Below are positions 1 to 11,583 of a DNA stretch of 64,000 nucleotides, piece by piece. The notes under the pieces were generated by a model. That model did not search any database. It saw only the letters and a list, made by a program, of their open reading frames with translations, and was not told where the DNA came from. The stretch comes from Auanema rhodensis. Taxonomy: Eukaryota; Nematoda; Chromadorea; Rhabditida; Rhabditidae. The stretch lies in the NCBI GenBank assembly GCA_964057225.1, contig OZ059897.1:20212001-20276000 (forward strand), written 5' to 3'. The position numbers and the translations under genes were made by a program. Position 1 is the stretch's first letter. Every line of letters starts with the position of its first letter.

Positions 1-110
1 TAACACAGATCGACGCAGCTTAAAAATCCGCATCGAATGCACTATACTACATGGAAGAACGCTTAATACAAAAATTAGTTATGATCGTTTGAAAAATGAT
101 GCATTAGTGT

Positions 111-138
111 ATGTTGAGTTTCCATGTACACTCAACAT
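111..138 (+). other. 9-bp inverted repeat ATGTTGAGT / ACTCAACAT
   Basis: ATGTTGAGT at 111-119 is the exact reverse complement of ACTCAACAT at 130-138, with a ten-base loop. An alternative pairing, GTGTA (107-111) with TACAC (127-131), overlaps it. The element lies in the least variable part of the monomer. Rare variants that touch it are g130 (in the right arm, monomers at 24570, 27729 and 38259) and the loop changes t126 and t128. The non-AT-only composition of the arms makes it less likely than the AT-rich dyads to be chance. Confidence 0.75.
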
Positions 139-165
139 TGCTTCCAAAAACATTTTGACAAAAAT

Positions 166-177
166 TTTTTCGAAAAA
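166..177. other. Palindrome TTTTTCGAAAAA in an A/T-tract region
   Basis: A perfect 12-bp palindrome is centred on TTCGAA. Allowing one bulged T at 165, it extends to AAA/TTT on each side (162-180). It sits within closely spaced A or T tracts at 146-150, 160-164, 165-170, 173-177, 182-185, 195-199, 207-211 and 219-224, which suggests intrinsically curved or stiff DNA. The g166 variant (monomers at 3160, 8425, 13690 and 44226) and c164 variant (43173, 59670 and 61074) alter its edge. Resemblance to a CENP-B box stops at TTCG. Confidence 0.6.
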
Positions 178-288
178 TTTCAAAATAATTTAGCAAAAAG
201 TAGATGTTTTTAGATTCCTTTTTTCAAGGCAAAGACGATGGACAATGTTATTCAACGAAAAAATTATTTCTTCAGGGTGAAAATCGAG

Positions 289-310
289 GATATAAGTGTG
301 AACTTATATC
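289..310 (+). other. Perfect 9-bp inverted repeat with GTGA/GTAA loop
   Basis: GATATAAGT at 289-297 is the exact reverse complement of ACTTATATC at 302-310, leaving the four-base loop GTGA at 298-301. The common G/A polymorphism at offset 300 changes the loop to GTAA. If transcribed from the plus strand, both loops fit the GNRA tetraloop rule. The element occurs once per monomer throughout the array. Two subfamilies damage the stem: a293 (GATAAAAGT) creates one mismatch, and the GGGTATATATG type breaks two pairs (offsets 289 and 295). It could act as an RNA hairpin or a small DNA cruciform. No function is shown by the sequence alone. Confidence 0.8.
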
Positions 311-319
311 AGTTGATAT
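306..319 (+). other. Second, overlapping inverted repeat ATATCA-GT-TGATAT
   Basis: ATATCA at 306-311 and TGATAT at 314-319 are reverse complements around GT. With a320 the arms grow to TATATCA/TGATATA; with the alternative c320 they stay at six. The t312 variant changes only the loop (TT). The left arm shares bases with the right arm of the 289-310 hairpin, so the two structures exclude each other. This is described from sequence only; any switching is speculation. Confidence 0.7.
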
Positions 320-327
320 ATCGGTGC

Positions 328-378
328 ATTTTTAAGCTAGCGCAAATCTGATAACACAGATCGACGCAGCTTAAAAAT
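328..378 (+). other. Monomer-junction dyad, 11-bp arms plus nested stems
   Basis: ATTTTTAAGCT at 328-338 is the exact reverse complement of AGCTTAAAAAT at 368-378 (offsets 17-27 of the next monomer). Inside the 29-base interval, GCG at 340-342 can pair with CGC at 365-367, and ATCTG at 346-350 with CAGAT at 357-361. The result is a long imperfect hairpin spanning every monomer boundary. Markers g22, c7 and g1 (first base of the monomer, CTGAGAAC) each change this element in particular subfamilies. The GCTAGC palindrome lies on the left arm edge. A cruciform, a protein-binding dyad or chance in AT-rich DNA are all possible. Confidence 0.75.
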
Positions 379-3300
379 CCGCATCGAATGCACTATACTA
401 CATTAAGAAACGCTTAATACAAAAATTAGTTATGATCGTTTGAAAAATGATGCATTAGTGTATGTTGAGTTTCCATGTACACTCAACATTGCTTCCAAAA
501 ACATTTTGACAAAAATTTTTTCGAAAAATTTCAAAATAATTTAGCAAAAAGTAGATGTTTTTAGATTCCTTTTTTCAAGGCAAAGACGATGGACAATGTT
601 ATTCAACGAAAAAATTAATTCTTCAGGGTGAAAATCGAGGATATAAGTGTGAACTTATATCAGTTGATATATCGGTGCATTTTTAAGCTAGCGCAAATCT
701 GATAACACAGATCGACGCAGCTTAAAAATCCGCATCGAATGCACTATACTACATTAAGAAACGCTTAATACAAAAATTAGTTATGATCGTTTGAAAAATG
801 ATGCATTAGTGTATGTTGAGTTTCCATGTACACTCAACATTGCTTCCAAAAACATTTTGACAAAAATTTTTTCGAAAAATTTCAAAATAATTTAGCAAAA
901 AGTAGATGTTTTTAGATTCCTTTTTTCAAGGCAAAGACGATGGACAATGTTATTCAACGAAAAAATTATTTCTTCAGGGTGAAAATCGAGGATATAAGTG
1001 TGAACTTATATCAGTTGATATATCGGTGCATTTTTAAGCTAGCGCAAATCTGATAACACAGATCGACGCAGCTTAAAAATCCGCATCGAATGCACTATAC
1101 TACATTAAGAAACGCTTAATACAAAAATTAGTTATGATCGTTTGAAAAATGATGCATTAGTGTATGTTGAGTTTCCATGTACACTCAACATTGCTTCCAA
1201 AAACATTTTGACAAAAATTTTTTCGAAAAATTTCAAAATAATTTAGCAAAAAGTAGATGTTTTTAGATTCCTTTTTTCAAGGCGAAGACGATGGACAATG
1301 TTATTCAACGAAAAAATTAATTCTTCAGGGTGAAAATCGAGGATATAAGTGTGAACTTATATCAGTTGATATCTCGGTACATTTTTAAGCTAGCGCAAAT
1401 CTGATAACACAGATCGACGCAGCTTAAAAATCCGCATCGAATGCACTATACTACATGGAAGAACGCTTAATACAAAAATTAGTTATGATCGTTTGAAAAA
1501 TGATGCATTAGTGTATGTTGAGTTTCCATGTACACTCAACATTGCTTCCAAAAACATTTTGACAAAAATTTTTTCGAAAAATTTCAAAATAATTTAGCAA
1601 AAAGTAGATGTTTTTAGATTCCTTTTTTCAAGGCAAAGACGATGGACAATGTTATTCAACGAAAAAATTATTTCTTCAGGGTGAAAATCGAGGATATAAG
1701 TGTGAACTTATATCAGTTGATATATCGGTGCATTTTTAAGCTAGCGCAAATCTGATAACACAGATCGACGCAGCTTAAAAATCCGCATCGAATGCACTAT
1801 ACTACATTAAGAAACGCTTAATACAAAAATTAGTTATGATCGTTTGAAAAATGATGCATTAGTGTATGTTGAGTTTCCATGTACACTCAACATTGCTTCC
1901 AAAAACATTTTGACAAAAATTTTTTCGAAAAATTTCAAAATAATTTAGCAAAAAGTAGATGTTTTTAGATTCCTTTTTTCAAGGCGAAGACGATGGACAA
2001 TGTTATTCAACGAAAAAATTAATTCTTCAGGGTGAAAATCGAGGATATAAGTGTGAACTTATATCAGTTGATATCTCGGTACATTTTTAAGCTAGCGCAA
2101 ATCTGATAACACAGATCGACGCAGCTTAAAAATCCGCATCGAATGCACTATACTACATGGAAGAACGCTTAATACAAAAATTAGTTATGATCGTTTGAAA
2201 AATGATGCATTAGTGTATGTTGAGTTTCCATGTACACTCAACATTGCTTCCAAAAACATTTTGACAAAAATTTTTTCGAAAAATTTCAAAATAATTTAGC
2301 AAAAAGTAGATGTTTTTAGATTCCTTTTTTCAAGGCAAAGACGATGAACAATGTTATTCAACGAAAAAATTAATTCTTCAGGGTGAAAATCGAGGATATA
2401 AGTGTAAACTTATATCAGTTGATATCTCGGTGCATTTTTAAGCTAGCGCAAATCTGATAACACAGATCGACGCAGCTTAAAAATCCGCATCGAATGCACT
2501 ATACTACATGGAAGAACGCTTAATACAAAAATTAGTTATGATCGTTTGAAAAATGATGCATTAGTGTATGTTGAGTTTCCATGTACACTCAACATTGCTT
2601 CCAAAAACATTTTGACAAAAATTTTTTCGAAAAATTTCAAAATAATTTAGCAAAAAGTAGATGTTTTTAGATTCCTTTTTTCAAGGCGAAGACGATGGAC
2701 AATGTTATTCAACGAAAAAATTAATTCTTCAGGGTGAAAATCGAGGATATAAGTGTGAACTTATATCAGTTGATATCTCGGTACATTTTTAAGCTAGCGC
2801 AAATCTGATAACACAGATCGACGCAGCTTAAAAATCCGCATCGAATGCACTATACTACATGGAAGAACGCTTAATACAAAAATTAGTTATGATCGTTTGA
2901 AAAATGATGCATTAGTGTATGTTGAGTTTCCATGTACACTCAACATTGCTTCCAAAAACATTTTGACAAAAATTTTTTCGAAAAATTTCAAAATAATTTA
3001 GCAAAAAGTAGATGTTTTTAGATTCCTTTTTTCAAGGCAAAGACGATGGACAATGTTATTCAACGAAAAAATTATTTCTTCAGGGTGAAAATCGAGGATA
3101 TAAGTGTGAACTTATATCAGTTGATATATCGGTGCATTTTTAAGCTAGCGCAAATCTGATAACACAGATCGACGCAGCTTAAAAATCCGCATCGAATGCA
3201 CTATACTTCATTAAGAAACGCTTAATACAAAAATTAGTTATGATCGTTTGAAAAATGATGCATTAGTGTATGTTGAGTTTCCATGTACACTCAACATTGC

Positions 3301-4212
3301 TTCCAAAAACATTTTGACAAAAATGTTTTCGAAAAATTTCAAAATAATTTAGCAAAAAGTAGATGTTTTTAGATTCCTTTTTTCAAGGCGAAGACGATGG
3401 ACAATGTTATTCAACGAAAAAATTAATTCTTCAGGGTGAAAATCGAGGATATAAGTGTGAACTTATATCAGTTGATATCTCGGTACATTTTTAAGCTAGC
3501 GCAAATCTGATAACACAGATCGACGCAGCTTAAAAATCCGCATCGAATGCACTATACTACATGGAAGAACGCTTAATACAAAAATTAGTTATGATCGTTT
3601 GAAAAATGATGCATTAGTGTATGTTGAGTTTCCATGTACACTCAACATTGCTTCCAAAAACATTTTGACAAAAATTTTTTCGAAAAATTTCAAAATAATT
3701 TAGCAAAAAGTAGATGTTTTTAGATTCCTTTTTTCAAGGCAAAGACGATGGACAATGTTATTCAACGAAAAAATTATTTCTTCAGGGTGAAAATCGAGGA
3801 TATAAGTGTGAACTTATATCAGTTGATATATCGGTGCATTTTTAAGCTAGCGCAAATCTGATAACACAGATCGACGCAGCTTAAAAATCCGCATCGAATG
3901 CACTATACTACATTAAGAAACGCTTAATACAAAAATTAGTTATGATCGTTTGAAAAATGATGCATTAGTGTATGTTGAGTTTCCATGTACACTCAACATT
4001 GCTTCCAAAAACATTTTGACAAAAATTTTTTCGAAAAATTTCAAAATAATTTAGCAAAAAGTAGATGTTTTTAGATTCCTTTTTTCAAGGCAAAGACGAT
4101 GGACAATGTTATTCAACGAAAAAATTAATTCTTCAGGGTGAAAATCGAGGATATAAGTGTGAACTTATAACAGTTGATATCTCGGTACATTTTTAAGCTA
4201 GCGCAAATCTGA

Positions 4213-4563
4213 TAACACAGATCGACGCAGCTTAAAAATCCGCATCGAATGCACTATACTACATTGAGAAACGCTTAATACAAAAATTAGTTATGATCGT
4301 TTGAAAAATGATGCATTAGTGTATGTTGAGTTTCCATGTACACTCAACATTGCTTCCAAAAACATTTTGACAAAAATTTTTTCGAAAAATTTCAAAATAA
4401 TTTAGCAAAAAGTAGATGTTTTTAGATTCCTTTTTTCAAGGCAAAGACGATGGACAATGTTATTTAACGAAAAAATTAATTCTTCAGGGTGAAAATCGAG
4501 GATAAAAGTGTAAACTTATATCAGTTGATATCTCGGTGCATTTTTAAGCTAGCGCAAATCTGA
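4213..4563 (+). repeat. Isolated t253/a293 monomer in the left zone
   Basis: This TGAGA-head monomer has TTTAACG (t253), GATAAAAG (a293) and a300. That linked set is otherwise first seen at 24921 and becomes common from 28431 onward. Its neighbours are ordinary left-zone types. The next monomer (4564) begins TAACATAG, a private change at offset 6. It may be an ancestral founder left behind or a conversion tract copied from another part of the array. Confidence 0.8.
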
Positions 4564-5616
4564 TAACATAGATCGACGCAGCTTAAAAATCCGCATCGAA
4601 TGCACTATACTACATTGAGAAACGCTTAATACAAAAATTAGTTATGATCGTTTGAAAAATGATGCATTAGTGTATGTTGAGTTTCCATGTACACTCAACA
4701 TTGCTTCCAAAAACATTTTGACAAAAATTTTTTCGAAAAATTTCAAAATAATTTAGCAAAAAGTAGATGTTTTTAGATTCCTTTTTTCAAGGCGAAGACG
4801 ATGGACAATGTTATTCAACGAAAAAATTAATTCTTCAGGGTGAAAATCGAGGATATAAGTGTGAACTTATATCAGTTGATATCTCGGTACATTTTTAAGC
4901 TAGCGCAAATCTGATAACACAGATCGACGCAGCTTAAAAATCCGCATCGAATGCACTATACTACATGGAAGAACGCTTAATACAAAAATTAGTTATGATC
5001 GTTTGAAAAATGATGCATTAGTGTATGTTGAGTTTCCATGTACACTCAACATTGCTTCCAAAAACATTTTGACAAAAATTTTTTCGAAAAATTTCAAAAT
5101 AATTTAGCAAAAAGTAGATGTTTTTAGATTCCTTTTTTCAAGGCAAAGACGATGGACAATGTTATTCAACGAAAAAATTATTTCTTCAGGGTGAAAATCG
5201 AGGATATAAGTGTGAACTTATATCAGTTGATATATCGGTGCATTTTTAAGCTAGCGCAAATCTGATAACACAGATCGACGCAGCTTAAAAATCCGCATCG
5301 AATGCACTATACTACATTAAGAAACGCTTAATACAAAAATTAGTTATGATCGTTTGAAAAATGATGCATTAGTGTATGTTGAGTTTCCATGTACACTCAA
5401 CATTGCTTCCAAAAACATTTTGACAAAAATTTTTTCGAAAAATTTCAAAATAATTTAGCAAAAAGTAGATGTTTTTAGATTCCTTTTTTCAAGGCAAAGA
5501 CGATGGACAATGTTATTCAACGAAAAAATTATTTCTTCAGGGTGAAAATCGAGGATATAAGTGTGAACTTATATCAGTTGATATCTCGGTACATTTTTAA
5601 GCTAGCGCAAATCTGA

Positions 5617-7371
5617 TAACACAGATCGACGCAGCTTAAAAATCCGCATCGAATGCACTATACTACATGGAAGAACGCTTAATACAAAAATTAGTTATGA
5701 TCGTTTGAAAAATGATGCATTAGTGTATGTTGAGTTTCCATGTACACTCAACATTGCTTCCAAAAACATTTTGACAAAAATTTTTTCGAAAAATTTCAAA
5801 ATAATTTAGCAAAAAGTAGATGTTTTTAGATTCCTTTTTTCAAGGCAAAGACGATGGACAATGTTATTCAACGAAAAAATTATTTCTTCAGGGTGAAAAT
5901 CGAGGATATAAGTGTGAACTTATATCAGTTGATATATCGGTGCATTTTTAAGCTAGCGCAAATCTGATAACACAGATCGACGCAGCTTAAAAATCCGCAT
6001 CGAATGCACTATACTACATTAAGAAACGCTTAATACAAAAATTAGTTATGATCGTTTGAAAAATGATGCATTAGTGTATGTTGAGTTTCCATGTACACTC
6101 AACATTGCTTCCAAAAACATTTTGACAAAAATTTTTTCGAAAAATTTCAAAATAATTTAGCAAAAAGTAGATGTTTTTAGATTCCTTTTTTCAAGGCGAA
6201 GACGATGGACAATGTTATTCAACGAAAAAATTAATTCTTCAGGGTGAAAATCGAGGATATAAGTGTGAACTTATATCAGTTGATATCTCGGTGCATTTTT
6301 AAGCTAGCGCAAATCTGATAACACAGATCGACGCAGCTTAAAAATCCGCATCGAATGCACTATACTACATTGAGAAACGCTTAATACAAAAATTAGTTAT
6401 GATCGTTTGAAAAATGATGCATTAGTGTATGTTGAGTTTCCATGTTCACTCAACATTGCTTCCAAAAACATTTTGACAAAAATTTTTTCGAAAAATTTCA
6501 AAATAATTTAGCAAAAAGTAGATGTTTTTAGATTCCTTTTTTCAAGGCGAAGACGATGGACAATGTTATTCAACGAAAAAATTAATTCTTCAGGGTGAAA
6601 ATCGAGGATATAAGTGTGAACTTATATCAGTTGATATCTCGGTACATTTTTAAGCTAGCGCAAATCTGATAACACAGATCGACGCAGCTTAAAAATCCGC
6701 ATCGAATGCACTATACTACATGGAAGAACGCTTAATACAAAAATTAGTTATGATCGTTTGAAAAATGATGCATTAGTGTATGTTGAGTTTCCATGTACAC
6801 TCAACATTGCTTCCAAAAACATTTTGACAAAAATTTTTTCGAAAAATTTCAAAATAATTTAGCAAAAAGTAGATGTTTTTAGATTCCTTTTTTCAAGGCA
6901 AAGACGATGAACAATGTTATTCAACGAAAAAATTAATTCTTCAGGGTGAAAATCGAGGATATAAGTGTGAACTTATATCAGTTGATATATCGGTGCATTT
7001 TTAAGCTAGCGCAAATCTGATAACACAGATCGACGCAGCTTAAAAATCCGCATCGAATGCACTATACTACATTAAGAAACGCTTAATACAAAAATTAGTT
7101 ATGATCGTTTGAAAAATGATGCATTAGTGTATGTTGAGTTTCCATGTACACTCAACATTGCTTCCAAAAACATTTTGACAAAAATTTTTTCGAAAAATTT
7201 CAAGATAATTTAGCAAAAAGTAGATGTTTTTAGATTCCTTTTTTCAAGGCGAAGACGATGGACAATGTTATTCAACGAAAAAATTAATTCTTCAGGGTGA
7301 AAATCGAGGATATAAGTGTGAACTTATATCAGTTGATATCTCGGTGCATTTTTAAGCTAGCGCAAATCTGA
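5617..7371 (+). repeat. Duplicated block A, copy 1 (5 monomers)
   Basis: The monomer order is P, TAAGA/g231/c320/g326, TGAGA/g231 with the rare t128 (CATGTTCAC), GGAAG/a241/g300/a320, then TAAGA/g231/g326. The t128 marker occurs only here (6319) and at 18253, which ties this block to 17551..19656. Confidence 0.75.
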
Positions 7372-10179
7372 TAACACAGATCGACGCAGCTTAAAAATCC
7401 GCATCGAATGCACTATACTACATTGAGAAACGCTTAATACAAAAATTAGTTATGATCGTTTGAAAAATGATGCATTAGTGTATGTTGAGTTTCCATGTAC
7501 ACTCAACATTGCTTCCAAAAACATTTTGACAAAAATTTTTTCGAAAAATTTCAAAATAATTTAGCAAAAAGTAGATGTTTTTAGATTCCTTTTTTCAAGG
7601 CGAAGACGATGGACAATGTTATTCAACGAAAAAATTAATTCTTCAGGGTGAAAATCGAGGATATAAGTGTGAACTTATATCAGTTGATATCTCGGTACAT
7701 TTTTAAGCTAGCGCAAATCTGATAACACAGATCGACGCAGCTTAAAAATCCGCATCGAATGCACTATACTACATGGAAGAACGCTTAATACAAAAATTAG
7801 TTATGATCGTTTGAAAAATGATGCATTAGTGTATGTTGAGTTTCCATGTACACTCAACATTGCTTCCAAAAACATTTTGACAAAAATTTTTTCGAAAAAT
7901 TTCAAAATAATTTAGCAAAAAGTAGATGTTTTTAGCTTCCTTTTTTCAAGGCAAAGACGATGAACAATGTTATTCAACGAAAAAATTAATTCTTCAGGGT
8001 GAAAATCGAGGATATAAGTGTAAACTTATATCAGTTGATATCTCGGTGCATTTTTAAGCTAGCGCAAATCTGATAACACAGATCGACGCAGCTTAAAAAT
8101 CCGCATCGAATGCACTATACTACATTGAGAAACGCTTAATACAAAAATTAGTTATGATCGTTTGAAAAATGATGCATTAGTGTATGTTGAGTTTCCATGT
8201 ACACTCAACATTGCTTCCAAAAACATTTTGACAAAAATTTTTTCGAAAAATTTCAAAATAATTTAGCAAAAAGTAGATGTTTTTAGATTCCTTTTTTCAA
8301 GGCAAAGACGATGAACAATGTTATTCAACGAAAAAATTATTTCTTCAGGGTGAAAATCGAGGATATAAGTGTGAACTTATATCAGTTGATATATCGGTGC
8401 ATTTTTAAGCTAGCGCAAATCTGATAACACAGATCGACGCAGCTTAAAAATCCGCATCGAATGCACTATACTACATTAAGAAACGCTTAATACAAAAATT
8501 AGTTATGATCGTTTGAAAAATGATGCATTAGTGTATGTTGAGTTTCCATGTACACTCAACATTGCTTCCAAAAACATTTTGACAAAAATGTTTTCGAAAA
8601 ATTTCAAAATAATTTAGCAAAAAGTAGATGTTTTTAGATTCCTTTTTTCAAGGCGAAGACGATGGACAATGTTATTCAACGAAAAAATTAATTCTTCAGG
8701 GTGAAAATCGAGGATATAAGTGTGAACTTATATCAGTTGATATCTCGGTACATTTTTAAGCTAGCGCAAATCTGATAACACAGATCGACGCAGCTTAAAA
8801 ATCCGCATCGAATGCACTATACTACATGGAAGAACGCTTAATACAAAAATTAGTTATGATCGTTTGAAAAATGATGCATTAGTGTATGTTGAGTTTCCAT
8901 GTACACTCAACATTGCTTCCAAAAACATTTTGACAAAAATTTTTTCGAAAAATTTCAAAATAATTTAGCAAAAAGTAGATGTTTTTAGATTCCTTTTTTC
9001 AAGGCAAAGACGATGGACAATGTTATTCAACGAAAAAATTATTTCTTCAGGGTGAAAATCGAGGATATAAGTGTGAACTTATATCAGTTGATATATCGGT
9101 GCATTTTTAAGCTAGCGCAAATCTGATAACACAGATCGACGCAGCTTAAAAATCCGCATCGAATGCACTATACTACATTAAGAAACGCTTAATACAAAAA
9201 TTAGTTATGATCGTTTGAAAAATGATGCATTAGTGTATGTTGAGTTTCCATGTACACTCAACATTGCTTCCAAAAACATTTTGACAAAAATTTTTTCGAA
9301 AAATTTCAAAATAATTTAGCAAAAAGTAGATGTTTTTAGATTCCTTTTTTCAAGGCGAAGACGATGGACAATGTTATTCAACGAAAAAATTAATTCTTCA
9401 GGGTGAAAATCGAGGATATAAGTGTGAACTTATATCAGTTGATATCTCGGTACATTTTTAAGCTAGCGCAAATCTGATAACACAGATCGACGCAGCTTAA
9501 AAATCCGCATCGAATGCACTATACTACATGGAAGAACGCTTAATACAAAAATTAGTTATGATCGTTTGAAAAATGATGCATTAGTGTATGTTGAGTTTCC
9601 ATGTACACTCAACATTGCTTCCAAAAACATTTTGACAAAAATTTTTTCGAAAAATTTCAAAATAATTTAGCAAAAAGTAGATGTTTTTAGATTCCTTTTT
9701 TCAAGGCAAAGACGATGGACAATGTTATTCAACGAAAAAATTATTTCTTCAGGGTGAAAATCGAGGATATAAGTGTAAACTTATATCATTTGATATCTCG
9801 GTGCATTTTTAAGCTAGCGCAAATCTGATAACACAGATCGACGCAGCTTAAAAATCTGCATCGAATGCACTATACTACATTAAGAAACGCTTAATACAAA
9901 AATTAGTTATGATCGTTTGAAAAATGATGCATTAGTGTATGTTGAGTTTCCATGTACACTCAACATTGCTTCCAAAAACATTTTGACAAAAATTTTTTCG
10001 AAAAATTTCAAAATAATTTAGCAAAAAGTAGATGTTTTTAGATTCCTTTTTTCAAGGCAAAGACGATGAACAATGTTATTCAACGAAAAAATTAATTCTT
10101 CAGGGTGAAAATCGAGGATATAAGTGTGAACTTATATCAGTTGATATATCGGTGCATTTTTAAGCTAGCGCAAATCTGA
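7372..10179 (+). repeat. Duplicated block B, copy 1 (8 monomers)
   Basis: Eight consecutive monomers match those at 12637..15444 in type and order, a lag of 15 monomers (5265 bp). Shared rare markers include g166 (8425 and 13690), the t312/a300 P-derivative (9478 and 14743) and t29 (CTGCATCG, 9829 and 15094). One private change in this copy is c214 (TAGCTTCC) in the monomer at 7723. Monomers flanking the block on both sides differ in type between copies. Confidence 0.85.
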
Positions 10180-11583
10180 TAACACAGATCGACGCAGCTT
10201 AAAAATCCGCATCGAATGCACTATACTACATTAAGAAACGCTTAATACAAAAATTAGTTATGATCGTTTGAAAAATGATGCATTAGTGTATGTTGAGTTT
10301 CCATGTACACTCAACATTGCTTCCAAAAACATTTTGACAAAAATTTTTTCGAAAAATTTCAAAATAATTTAGCAAAAAGTAGATGTTTTTAGATTCCTTT
10401 TTTCAAGGCAAAGACGATGGACAATGTTATTCAACGAAAAAATTATTTCTTCAGGGTGAAAATCGAGGATATAAGTGTGAACTTATATCAGTTGATATAT
10501 CGGTGCATTTTTAAGCTAGCGCAAATCTGATAACACAGATCGACGCAGCTTAAAAATCCGCATCGAATGCACTATACTACATTAAGAAACGCTTAATACA
10601 AAAATTAGTTATGATCGTTTGAAAAATGATGCATTAGTGTATGTTGAGTTTCCATGTACACTCAACATTGCTTCCAAAAACATTTTGACAAAAATTTTTT
10701 CGAAAAATTTCAAAATAATTTAGCAAAAAGTAGATGTTTTTAGATTCCTTTTTTCAAGGCGAAGACGATGGACAATGTTATTCAACGAAAAAATTAATTC
10801 TTCAGGGTGAAAATCGAGGATATAAGTGTGAACTTATATCAGTTGATATCTCGGTACATTTTTAAGCTAGCGCAAATCTGATAACACAGATCGACGCAGC
10901 TTAAAAATCCGCATCGAATGCACTATACTACATGGAAGAACGCTTAATACAAAAATTAGTTATGATCGTTTGAAAAATGATGCATTAGTGTATGTTGAGT
11001 TTCCATGTACACTCAACATTGCTTCCAAAAACATTTTGACAAAAATTTTTTCGAAAAATTTCAAAATAATTTAGCAAAAAGTAGATGTTTTTAGATTCCT
11101 TTTTTCAAGGCAAAGACGATGGACAATGTTATTCAACGAAAAAATTATTTCTTCAGGGTGAAAATCGAGGATATAAGTGTAAACTTATATCATTTGATAT
11201 CTCGGTGCATTTTTAAGCTAGCGCAAATCTGATAACACAGATCGACGCAGCTTAAAAATCTGCATCGAATGCACTATACTACATTAAGAAACGCTTAATA
11301 CAAAAATTAGTTATGATCGTTTGAAAAATGATGCATTAGTGTATGTTGAGTTTCCATGTACACTCAACATTGCTTCCAAAAACATTTTGACAAAAATTTT
11401 TTCGAAAAATTTCAAAATAATTTAGCAAAAAGTAGATGTTTTTAGATTCCTTTTTTCAAGGCAAAGACGATGAACAATGTTATTCAACGAAAAAATTAAT
11501 TCTTCAGGGTGAAAATCGAGGATATAAGTGTGAACTTATATCAGTTGATATATCGGTGCATTTTTAAGCTAGCGCAAATCTGA
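9478..11583 (+). repeat. Local 4-monomer tandem duplication
   Basis: The pair at 9478 and 9829 (t312/a300 monomer, then t29/a241 monomer) is repeated at 10882 and 11233, a lag of four monomers. The same pair is found again at 14743 and 15094. No other monomers in the window carry t29. Confidence 0.85.

Larger units (their letters stand above)
1..351 (+). repeat. Reference satellite monomer (type P)
   Basis: This monomer is used as the coordinate frame for every offset quoted. It carries the GGAAG head (53-57), a231, g237, GG at 240-241, t267, g300, a320 and g326, a combination called type P here. P recurs at 1405, 2809, 3511, 4915, 5617, 8776, 14041, 17551, 25974, 29484 and 34398, among others. 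Landmarks are NheI-type GCTAGC at 336-341, TTCGAA at 169-174, the in-frame TAG at 191-193, T6 runs at 165-170 and 219-224, and A6 at 258-263. The phase is arbitrary, because offset 1 lies inside a dyad that joins adjacent monomers. No internal half-length duplication is apparent, so the unit does not look like a recent dimer. Confidence 0.95.

Noticed and set aside
61-100. Promoter-like TATA and ATG motifs in each monomer
   Set aside because: AT-rich sequence gives such matches by chance, and no downstream reading frame of useful length follows any ATG.
166-182. CENP-B box
   Set aside because: TTCG followed by A-rich sequence matches only the start of the 17-bp motif. The CGGG part is absent on both strands, and the other TTCG sites on the minus strand also fail.
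1-351. Monomer as a recent dimer of about 175 bp
   Set aside because: Comparing the two halves by eye shows no shared sequence beyond short A/T runs and dyad arms.
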